From assembly GCA_033297205.1 (NCBI GenBank), contig MU859140.1, positions 80,438-144,437 on the forward strand: a stretch of DNA of 64,000 nucleotides. The letters run 5' to 3'. Under the pieces are notes generated by a model. It was not told the origin of the DNA. It saw only the letters and a program-made list of their open reading frames with translations, and did no database searches. The stretch comes from Pseudoneurospora amorphoporcata (Eukaryota > Ascomycota > Sordariomycetes > Sordariales > Sordariaceae). The translations under genes and the position numbers were made by a program. This document shows positions 55,048-64,000 of the stretch, piece by piece; the first letter of the stretch is position 1, and the number at the start of each line of letters is the position of its first letter.

Positions 55048-56151
55048 GATGAGGTGAGTCCGCAGAAAGGGTGTGGTGGTGACTGGTGGTGATGTCGGGC
55101 GGTAGATGTGTGTGTTTGTATGTTTGGTGTGTTCACGGTGGCCCAGTGGTGGTGAGTTTCACGTCATTCAAGATAGTGTCGTGAGGTGAGAATGTCGGTT
55201 CGGAATAATAAAATGGAGAGGTTACAGTCGGTTTGGTCCATCAGCTTATCAGTCAGGTCAATCGGTGAGCAGCAAGCACTGAGGGTTGAATGAGGCGGGC
55301 GGTACAGTGTTACGTCGTTCGGTCGGTTGGCTGAGGCCAAGTTACCGAATTCCAACTGAAGGGATCGACCGCTCGACACTGTGATAAAACGTTGTTCGGT
55401 GTTGAAGATGGAAGCGGATCATGCAATTGCTTTGATAAAGTTCGGTTCAGAGGACGGACTCACTGAGATGTCTGTGTTCCCACTCACCCATCACTGCACA
55501 CGGACGGAGAGAGCCGCCCTGGTGACGGCCTCCCCGCACCCGGCACGGGTGACCCCACCGGAGACAAGGATCGGGGTATCCACTCTGATCTCCGTATTTT
55601 TTTGGGAGAAGCAGTTGTGGCTGCCCCTGGTGTGAGGGGACTTAGGTGTGGCTTTCCACTTATACCAATTTCAAGCAATCATCGTCGTCGGTAATTATAG
55701 GCATGCCTCTGCCAGGAGGGAGATGTCGATGCAGTATGAAGACAAATTTCCCAAAGAATTTTATTATTCTCACATCAGAAAGCCTTCTTACTGCGTTCTT
55801 ATGACGGTATTTGAGAGTGATCATGTCCTCTTTTGCTCACTTCACTCACGCCTAACCCTTACCCTATCTTTAACACTTGATCACCCCTTATGAGCGTCTT
55901 GAACGATAAGGTCAACTTCCCCTTCATCGATAAAGTCATTGATAATAAAAGAGAACATTCTGAAGGTATTCAAGTAAGAGGTATATGCTATGCTGTTGGT
56001 ATCAAAAAGCAACAAAAACGCCGGCCATATCTTTAGTCAATCTTCCCTTTTCATGCAACAATCTCCCAAGTCTTATCCCATCCCTTTGATGCCTAGAGGT
56101 AACGTTTTCAACCACTGAATCAACCTCCTTCTCTCGCACTCAAGCGTCATC
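55048..56151. other. Intergenic, no gene seen
   Basis: About 1.1 kb; it holds the GTR1 promoter and the 3' flank of the large ankyrin gene. No gene or repeat recognised. Confidence 0.5.
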
Positions 56152-59100
56152 TCAAGTCAACAACTGCACCCTCCCCCCAACATACCCAACACTCCCACCA
56201 CCACCACTAACACCACCAGCCCCTGACCACTGTCTCAACTCATTCAAATTAGTCTGCCCAATAATATTCCCCCTCTGTGCCCCCAACTCCGTCATGTTCA
56301 TCGTATGCTTCGCCCCCGCAAGCATCATATTTTTCTGATGAATGCCTTGAATATGTCTCTCATGCATCGCCTGCGCCCTCCCCTGGAACTCCAAGCCCTG
56401 GTTATAATGATCCGCGCGATTCCTCATGCCCAGCTGATGGGCGGACCGCTGGTGGTTCAACGCCTGTCGATGGCGCTGGGCGCCCGCGTGCATCTCGAAC
56501 GCGTGCCGATTCTCGGCGTGGACGCGGGTCAACATCCCGTGGTCCTTCCGCTGCTGCATCACCTGCCGATGTTCGTACCGCATGTGCGCTAGCTGGGCGC
56601 CCCGCTGCTGCGAGGCCATGACCATGCCGTCATTGTGGTGCTGGATGGCGATGGACCGGTTGAGCTGGGCGGCTTCGCGGCCGATGGTCATGTCGACGGC
56701 GTGTCGCTGCATCTTGATGTCGCGCTGGACGTGGGCGGCGTTGACGCCCATGGCCATGTGGTTGTTGTGGTGCTGCCATTGAATTGTGCCGTCGACGGTG
56801 GCGCCTTGCAGCTTGAGGGAGTTGTCGACGAGAGCGGCTTCGGTCTTGATGGTGATGTCGGTCTGGTGATCGAGGTACTTGTTTCGCCGGTGCTGGTCGG
56901 AGATGTTTTCGTAGTGTCGGTATGAGCGGTCGTGGTGCAGGTCTTCGATCACGTCGACCGTCTTGGCCTTTTCGAATTCGCGGCGCAAGGCGGCGGCGTG
57001 CTCTTCTTCTTGTTCTCGGATACGCCGCTCCCGTGCACGGCGCTCCCGCTCAAACTGCTGGATCTCCTCGGGCATACCGACAGCATCGTGTGGTTGTTTC
57101 TGTTCCATTGTGGCGTAGTACCGGTCCTCGCCGCCATGACCCTCCAGAATCTCGATAAGACCACCGGTCCTTGGTCCCTGAAGCATACCCTTCTTGACAT
57201 ACATGGTGGGCGAGTAGTGGTAGATATCCTCCACATACATGTTCTCCGGGCTATTCAAGATGCGGTACAAATGCTTGTCTAGAAGTAGACGAGTCATTGC
57301 TTCGTTGTCCATATTGTCCAAAGCCAGGAAAAGGACTGTTTTGCCATTGGCCTTGAGCAGAGGGCTGGCGCCACCAGTGCAGAGAATCTCGATGGCCTCC
57401 TCAGCAATGGTGATATCACGAGGCACCGTAGCCTTGAGAGCCATCTCGCCGAAGGCGGTACGTCCGTCGTGCTTGCTTGATCTGTAGTTAGGATCGTGTC
57501 CACACTCAACCAAGAGGCGCATTGCACCGACATGAAGGTTGCGTGACGCCTCATGGAGACTGCCGTCGTTGAGAGAAGAATTGACCCTCAACAACGCAGC
57601 CACAATGTCCGCATTGCCCAGCCTGGCAGCGATGTACAAGGCGGAACGTCCCTGGCTGTCTTTGGCGTGGACTTTGGCACCGGCGTCGAGGAGTGTCTGC
57701 ACGGCTTCAAACCTCCCTGCCTTGACCGCCAGCATCAAAGCGGTGGTGTGAGTTCTCGGCGTTGCATAGGCGATGTTGGCTATCGGACTTGTTAGAACAG
57801 GACATTTGCTTAAAACTAGGCAGGCACTTACCACTGTGACGAACAAGCCCATTAACAACAACCGGATCAATCTGACTATTCCTGGGCAGAAGAGCCCACA
57901 ACAGGACAGTAACCGGCTCATCGAAGCTTCCAGCCCGAACTTTCTTCTCAGTCGACTCCTCCTCAGGGCAAACATCCGACAATACCGTGGACTCTAGATC
58001 ACATCCGGCACCAACGAGGCTATCCAACAAGGCCAGCGACTTGGGATACGACTTGAGGCACAGGAAGATCGGCGATGGCATCCCTGGAATTGACTGGTTA
58101 ACATCCGGGGCCGCAGTCCGTCTATCCGCAAAAACGTCGATCAACCGCAACAACAGATTTTCGTCATGGTGCGCCATGATAGCAGTCGAGAGAGCATGTG
58201 TGGAGGTCATAGACGACGCGCCATTGCTCAGCAGCCGCGCAAGAAGCACTGGATCACCACGGCTGGCGGCAATTCCAACCGGCTTTCCGTTTTCGTAGTT
58301 GACATCAGCGCCGGCAGCGAAGAATATGTCGAGGAATCTGTTGGCCAGATCGATCTGCGACTGCTTGCAAGCTAGAGTGTCGATGACTTCCACCACGGCC
58401 TTGTTGATCACCTGGGTAGAGGTCCCTCCCCGAACGAGGAGCTCCATGACCTCGACGTGCTCAAAGGCGATCCAGTGCTTTCCACGGTTGACGACGCAGG
58501 CCATCGCTTGGGTGAAGATGCTGTCATGGGTGCCGGAGTACTCTGTCAGGAGACCAAGGGTATCGCGGTCGAGATTGGAGGCGGCATTCTTAATGCAGAC
58601 ACCGTTCTCGTGCGTGGCCTCAGCTCCTGCTTCAAGTAGGGATTTGGCCAAAGTAAGGTCTGTATCGGCCTCGAGAACGACATGTTTCAACGCGGTGTTC
58701 AGATGATCAAACTGTAGACGGCTCATGAGATCAGCGAAAACTGCTCGTCTGTTTGTCCTAGATGTCTTCAGAGCCTCGTTCATCGCGGTGAACAGGGCCT
58801 TGTAGCTGATCCCTTGGTCGAGGAGCATGCGGAAAGTCTCGGGTCGGTATTGTCGAATCGCGAAAATGAACACTTCGCCATTGTTGTGGTTCACGGATGC
58901 ACGAGTGAGGAGTAATTTGATGAGAGGCCTGTTCCATGCTCTGGTTAATCATATTCTCTCCTCTTCTCGCCATCTTGGGGTCACTTACCCATTATCAGGC
59001 CCTTCCTTGAATGCCTGAACCAAGGCCTTTCCCACAGCATCCTCATTGATCTGCTTGCGCAGTAAAAGTCCAATCATTGACTCCCTAGCCCGCGGGTTGA

Positions 59101-60505
59101 CCAGGTCCATTGCCCAAGGCAAGGCAGCACCCAAGGACTCGGGCGATGGTTCCCGACCGACAATCTCTTCAGCAATCTCTGGGCATGGCTTTTGAACCGC
59201 AATTTGCAAAGCCTCGCCATTTCCATAGTTCACATCCGCTTTCCCCTGCTTAAGCAGAAGACGGAACAGCTTCTTGTCCATAGCTCGATCCGAAGACGTC
59301 TTGTGGGGCATCCCGGACTCGGTAATGATGATCTTGACGACTTTGACCAAGGCCTCCGCCATGCATGGCCCTTGAGCACCCGAATCGATCAGGATCTGGG
59401 TAATATCGTGGCGCGTCTGTCGGTTATGGATGTCAACGGCTTGTGAAACCGCAAGTGTGAGGCTCTTGGCCTGCGGCTTCAGCACAAGCAGCTTACTCAG
59501 AACATCAATATACTCCGCCTTAACCGCATCCACCATGGCCATTGCTTCGTACTGAGGCGGTGGCCTCTTGACCCGGAGGACCGTATCCAGCAACTGGACG
59601 TGTCTCGTTCGTACAGCGGCTACAACGCCTTCTGTCACCAGCCGGGTCGTCTCCTCTCCTGCAGCACCAGCAGACAGACACATTTCGATAATTTCTCGGT
59701 CCTCTTTGGTTGAGCGTGCTACCATTGCCTTGTGGGCTCGACCAAGAGCAGCATCCAAAGAACGGGGCGAAGGCTGGACTGGGCCGGAGATGAGGACCGC
59801 GACCAGATCGGGACGACGGGCTTCGACAGCCGCCACCAACGCGGCGCCTCCGTCGTGATTAACATCTGCCCAACACTTCAGTAGCAGACTGACAATTTCC
59901 AATGACCCGTTCTTTGCAGCTATCCTCAGCCCGGAAGATCGGCATGTAAGGCAGGGCAGTCGATGGCCAGCCAGGATGGCCTGTACAAGGTCGACCTGGT
60001 TGCGGGATATGAGTTCGAGGAAGTCATCATGAAGCTGAACGGGATTCGCGCCGTGATCTAGTAAAGCCTGCAGTACGGCGAGGTTGCCCCTTAGTATGGC
60101 ATGGTGCAAAGCTCCATCGAGATTCTCCTGGTCGGCCTGGTGGGCGATGGCATAGACAGTCTCGGAGGGGCATCGAACGGTTGCTCGGATGAGGATATCA
60201 CTACGCCAGCCTTCGTTTTTCCTCCCCGTTAGCTTGCTCCAGGTGTCCACGCTCCTCCTCTTCGAAAAGTTGACGTCGGCTCCGAGTGCCAGGAGGGCCT
60301 TGATCACACCCACGGGCCCGTTGGCATCCACCACCTCGTCGAGGACATGGTTGATTTCTTGGTAGGTGAAGGGTTTTTGTGAGTTGGAGAAAGTCCGCGA
60401 TCGTGTGCGGAGACGACCGAAGGACTGGTCGCTGCTCTTGCTCTGGACAGAGGCTCGTCGTGCGAGGATCAGGCGCTTGGCCTCTTCGGTCTCGTGGTCG
60501 GCCAT
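56152..60505 (-). CDS. Giant ankyrin-repeat protein with His/Met/Gln-rich tail
   Basis: Three exons (60505-58989, 58940-57832, 57779-56152; introns of 48 and 52 nt) join in frame to 1,417 residues. Degenerate ankyrin-like repeats fill most of the first 1,000 residues, many with the pattern 'LLxxGADVNxxNGxALxxAV' ('GKADVNYGNGEALQIAVQKP', 'FAAGADVNYENGKPVGIAAS'). The clearest repeats are in exon 3 ('HTTALMLAVKAGRFEAVQTL'). A charged coiled-coil ('RERRARERRIREQEEEHAAA') follows, then about 250 residues unusually rich in His, Met, Gln and Asn. The tail ends Gly-rich. No NACHT, kinase or membrane segment is seen. An in-frame ATG 60 nt upstream (60565) would add 20 residues. Function is unknown; a scaffold role is only an inference. 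Confidence 0.82.
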
Positions 60506-60565
60506 GATGGCCCGTTGATTAGGGTGAAGTTGTTGTCGTTCTTGTGATTTCCAAGAGAATCCCAT

Positions 60566-61812
60566 TAAAGATTTCGAGTAAGCTGACCGAGGTCGCTCCG
60601 GGCGGGCCGGTCAAAGCAGTATGTAAATATAGAAAAGAAGGGAATGAGACAAACGAGAAAAGACACACAGTAATGGAAGAAACAAGAAGGAAAGAACAAG
60701 GGGGAAAACTTCAAACGGTTATGTGCAGATGTGAGTCTTCCACGTACAACTCCACCATGAAGAGGAAAAGGAAACTTGCACAAATATGAAAGGAGACGGG
60801 AGTGCCTGGATGGCGTTACCCATGAGAAATCAACCACAGAAGAAGCAAGTCTGTCGCCCAACGACGATCCAGCGTACACACTACCCCTATGAACGAAACA
60901 TTGAAACAGTCACAGCCTTTGGATTTCTTCGGTCCTGGTCGGTAGCCGGGCACACCTTGAACCCAGCTTTTCGCGATTATGCCCATTTCCCTTTCCAGAA
61001 CGGTCAACGAGAGTGGTCAGGATAATTCCCCGGGACCCATGAGGACCCATATCACAGACGCCCTGCTCGCCATGTTAGAGACATGTGGTGACATGGGGTG
61101 GCATGTCTTTCACCCACAGGATGCCATCGATGGCCTCGCATCGAATGCAGCGCGATGCAGTGCAAATGCAAGCGCGTCTTGAAACGACGGACAGGCTCGA
61201 ATGCCGGACGAACAAGCGCAAGCGCGCCGCCGCGGCCAATCCAGATGATACGGGCGACCCGACCGTTTGGCAACCTTGACAGGGGACGAATAGCTTCGTG
61301 ATGCTTGAGTGGTCGTGTTGACATGACTTTGTCGCGGGGACGGAATCATGGTCGGCAATGGTTGGTCACCGATGCTGGAAAAGAGGACGGTGTTAAGCGC
61401 TGAGAGCTGAGCGGGGCTGCTCCCCCTGTTCCCCTGTAGGGGCCCACAAGAGAGCCGAGCAAGAGCCCAGGACGAAAAGGGACAAGTCTCTGGCGCCACG
61501 ACGACATGCAGTCTCTGGTCGCACACAAGTGGCCATTCGCGTCATCCCAAGAAGCGCCGTGAAGAAAAACGCGGAATGTCGCCAGTTCGTTTCCAACTGG
61601 AGTGGTTGATGATCAGCAAATTGTGGTCCGAGTGTGGTTTTCTTGTGCGAGGGGAAGTGGAATTTTGGAGCCGAAGCCAAAGTGCGAGCGAAGTGCAGCT
61701 TCCAGAAGTTAGGCAAGACTGTTCAACCGAAGTGGAATGCGCTCTTGAGGTGCCTTGTCGGGCTCCTGCTGCCCGTTCCGAGGAAAGGGAAGCCGAAATT
61801 TGTTAGTACGTA
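60566..61812. other. Intergenic up to the transposon boundary, no gene seen
   Basis: About 1.25 kb between the ankyrin gene and the outer Tc1-like element. The left end should hold the ankyrin promoter. Several short overlapping frames are not convincing. Confidence 0.5.
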
Positions 61813-61946
61813 CAGTGGGGTGACAAAAGTCTCGCTCAAAACCCCGCTTTTTGAAATTTTTCCGTTTTCATGAACAACAGCCACAACGACCCTCTGCCTT
61901 GCAATGGCGCCCAACAGCCCAATTCTGGTCCCCCGGACTCCAAATA

Positions 61947-61975
61947 CACCTCTGCCGGGATGTAAAAGGTTAGCG
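61947..61975 (+). repeat. Left terminal inverted repeat of inner element
   Basis: 29 bp starting CACCTCTGCC; the reverse complement is at 63308-63336 with one mismatch (C/T at position 6). Confidence 0.93.
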
Positions 61976-62164
61976 TGATGAATTTGCAGGGGTAGTGCAG
62001 GGGGGTAACCGCTGGCCAGCTCGGGTAGCCAATGGTAGGGTAGAAGTACTTCTTCTAGCACTTTCTATAGCGAAATACTTCGTCTTTAAAATAAAGACCT
62101 CTAGGAACTTTGAACTTTGGAATAACTAAACTCATCATTCTTCTTTGCAACTACGGAAACCACG

Positions 62165-63232
62165 ATGTCAACAACATTGGAACCTCCCTCTACCCCTAAG
62201 AAGAAAGCCATCTATTTAACTAGGGATAAACGGGTTTCTATTCGCGCTCTCAGAGAATATGGCAACTTTTTATATTTCGAAATTTCCGAACGAACCGGCT
62301 TTACCTATCGTCAAGTCCAAAAAGCCTGTACTGGACCTCTCACTCCCTAAAAGAGGAAACTAAAAAAAGGCCTCCTCCAAACTCCTCAAAAAAACGCCTT
62401 CAGAGAGTGGATAAAGTTAAATCGGAGTCATCGTTTCACCTCTTGGAGTGACCTCCGTCTTGTCCTCCCGCCTCCACTTTCTGCCAGAGAGACAGCATTA
62501 AGAAAGGCACTTTATTCACTTAGTTTCTAAAGAAAACCAAGAAAGAGGACGATAAGAAGGACTAATGCCAATAAAAGGGAACGAGTTGAATGGTGCCAAG
62601 AGATGAGCTGTTTGCGGCCTCGTCCGGAAGATTGGGAAAGTGTTCTCGTTTCTGATGAGACTTGGGCAACCAATGATCCGATGTGGAAACAATGGGTCAC
62701 TTTGGATGACGAAGACGATCCTAATGACTTCTTTTTAGCTAAGAGAAAGCCTTATGGATGGATGCTTTGAGCATCTTTTGCTGGAAGGAAAAAAGGCCCT
62801 TGTTTCCTTTGAGAAAAAGAGTTTGGAGGTGTCACTGCTCATAAGTATATCTTTTCATCCTCCCGATGGTCGCTGCCTTTTCTCGAGAGCACCAAGACGA
62901 GAACATTGTCTTTCAGCACGATAATGCCCCTTCTTACAAAGCTAAAAGAGACTCAAAGAGCAATAGAAGAGATGGAGATTAAGCTCTTGAGTGAAAAAAG
63001 GTTCCCTACTTATTCTCTAGATTTGGCACCAATCGAGAACGTTTGGCTGTGAATGAAGTCACTTATAGAGTTGAGATATGATATTCAATCATTGACACTA
63101 AACAAGTTGAGGGCGGCTGTTTTGGAGGCTTGGAATGATATTCTAGAGGATTTTCTTCTAAGGTTGGCTCATTCAATGCCGGAACGGATGAGAAGAGTCA
63201 TTATGGCAAATGGAGATTCTATTGATTATTAG
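62165..63232 (+). pseudogene. Inner Tc1/mariner transposase, decayed
   Basis: One frame runs from ATG 62165 to TAG 63230-63232 (355 codons) with five in-frame stops: TAA at 62348 and 62528, TGA at 62768, 62810 and 63050. The catalytic motifs of a DDE transposase are visible: 'VLVSDETWATND' (first Asp), 'VFQHDNAPSYKAK' (second Asp, in a +1 frame between two compensating frameshifts at about 62850 and 62945), and 'SLDLAPIENVW' (third acidic residue). All five stops can be explained by transitions (CAA to TAA, TGG to TGA). No function is expected. Confidence 0.85.
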
Positions 63233-63307
63233 TTAGACAATAAATAGCCTTTTTATAGTAATCAAAATTTGGGTTTTCTGTACAAGCTTAGTGGCTTGGC
63301 TGTACCG

Positions 63308-63336
63308 CGCTAACCTTTTACATCCCGGCAAAGGTG
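63308..63336 (-). repeat. Right terminal inverted repeat of inner element
   Basis: 29 bp ending GGCAAAGGTG, followed by the TA target duplication at 63337-63338. Confidence 0.93.
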
Positions 63337-64000
63337 TACAGAGTATTCACCTTACAAAAGGATGAAGATTGCAGTGGGATACAATTTGGGGTTATCCCAG
63401 CGCGCCTTGGTTGCCAAGGAAGGAGTGTTGTACTCCACTATCTCCGGCCTTGTTTCCTGGTACAAAGTCCAAAAATCTGGACTCTCTTCACCTCGATCCG
63501 GCCGCCCCAAGAGTCTCAAAGATAGAGATCTGAGGTTGATTTCGAGATTAATAGCCTCTGACCCCTTTGTATCCTCAAAAAAGATTAAAGAAGAGGGCGG
63601 TTTTTCCTGTTCTGAGCGTACTATCAAGAGAGAGCTCATCAGGCTTGGTATCCAACACCATACTGCTCTTAGGAGGCCCAAACTGACTCCGGAAGTAACC
63701 AAAAAGAGGTTGATCTTTGCTTTAGAGCATCATGAGAAGCCCAAGGTTTAGTGGCGTCGTCTCATTGTCTCAGATGAGTCTACTATAGCCCGAGGAGAAG
63801 AAGAACGCCAAGCATGGGTTTTTTGCCGAGCCGTGAGCAAACTACCTCCTTTTTTAACCTTTGACCATTCATTAACCATTAGAGATATAGGGAGAGAGAT
63901 TACTCCCCCGGAATGTCCAACTAAAGGCTAAACCAACGAGGCATTCACAGATGTTCTGGGGCGCTTTCAGCTTTGGAAATCGGACATCCCTTTGGCCCAT

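Larger units (their letters stand above)
61947..63336 (+). mobile_element. Inner Tc1/mariner element, complete ends, 1,390 bp
   Basis: Terminal inverted repeats of 29 bp (61947-61975 and 63308-63336) match with one mismatch, and the element is flanked by TA at 61945-61946 and 63337-63338. Between them lies one decayed DD34E-type transposase. Both ends and the target-site duplication are intact, so the boundaries are firm. Confidence 0.93.
61813..64000 (+). mobile_element. Outer Tc1/mariner element, interrupted and cut by window edge
   Basis: The left terminus follows a TA dinucleotide at 61811-61812 and begins CAGTGGGGTGACAAAAGTC, a Tc1-like end. A Tc1-type transposase frame begins at 61904 and continues, after the inner insertion, from 63339 to the right edge. 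The right terminus lies outside the window. The inner element (61947-63336) sits within it. Confidence 0.8.
61904..64000 (+). pseudogene. Outer Tc1-like transposase, split and decayed
   Basis: The first 14 codons and one base (61904-61946) join to 63339 onward in the same frame once the inner element and one copy of its TA duplication are removed. Codons before the break ('MAPNSPILVPRTPN') and after it ('TEYSPYKRMKIAVGYN') form the usual Tc1-type N-terminus before the helix-turn-helix 'LSQRALVAKE', the linker 'SPRSGRPKSL' and the start of the catalytic domain. A TAG at 63749 interrupts just before 'WRRLIVSDEST' (first catalytic Asp) and is explained by CAG to TAG. A later TAA and a frameshift before 'MFWGAFSFG' (about 63953) also break it. 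No function is expected. Confidence 0.8.

Noticed and set aside
62768..63052. TGA used as Trp in the inner transposase (alternative code)
   Set aside because: TGG is also used for Trp in the same frame, and TAA stops and frameshifts are present, so decay is the simpler explanation.
1..64000. CRISPR array, bacterial operon, phage or secondary-metabolite cluster
   Set aside because: No regular spaced repeats, no polyketide, peptide-synthase or terpene-cluster genes apart from sterol ERG7, and genes carry spliceosomal introns.

Overview
The window is nuclear DNA of a filamentous ascomycete, most likely a Sordariomycete of the Sordariales type. The gene set resembles Neurospora, Podospora and Chaetomium: a CON-6 family protein, an SMP-domain protein, fungal lanosterol synthase and fungal-type glucosylceramide synthase. 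Introns are short (about 47-176 nt), with GTAAGT-like donors and CTAAC/CTGAC branch sites, and genes are compact on both strands. The species cannot be fixed from sequence alone. Where I give exon joins, every junction was checked for continuity of reading frame; no transcript data were available.

Layout. 1-5.5 kb: 5' part of a C2H2 transcription factor (minus), a YAR1-like ankyrin protein (minus), and a 2.5-kb gene-poor stretch with an A50 tract and a decayed tRNA-like sequence. 5.5-12.7 kb: SPO11 (minus, 8 exons), divergently placed lanosterol synthase ERG7 (plus), and the co-chaperone SGT1 (plus). 13.6-20.6 kb: glucosylceramide synthase (minus), tRNA-splicing endonuclease SEN2 (plus) and N-terminal methyltransferase NTM1 (plus). 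21-31.5 kb: an atypical protein kinase (minus), a secreted PEBP (minus), an erythromycin-esterase-like protein (plus), a CON-6 protein (plus), an SMP-domain protein (plus) and an SDR (minus). 31.8-36.8 kb: L-amino-acid-oxidase-like flavoenzyme (minus), tRNA-Lys(CUU) (plus) and a zinc-finger protein (minus). 37.9-42.8 kb: a very large protein carrying three tandem Ulp1/C48-like cysteine protease modules (minus). 43.9-51.2 kb: three mitochondrial biogenesis genes (MSS116-like helicase, OXA1, MIM1/TOM13) with a beta-carbonic anhydrase among them. 51.8-55.1 kb: the Cdc48 adaptor SHP1/p47 and the Rag GTPase GTR1. 56.1-60.5 kb: a 1,417-residue ankyrin protein with a His/Met/Gln-rich tail. 61.8-64.0 kb: two nested, decayed Tc1/mariner elements running off the right edge.

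Most genes are conserved single-copy housekeeping genes and there is no secondary-metabolite cluster or CRISPR array. The most unusual items are the triple-Ulp1 protein, in which all three modules keep H, D, Q and C at the spacing of yeast Ulp1; its acidic tail, which lies in a shifted frame; the giant ankyrin protein; and the Tc1-in-Tc1 nest, where the inner element splits the outer transposase at a TA dinucleotide.
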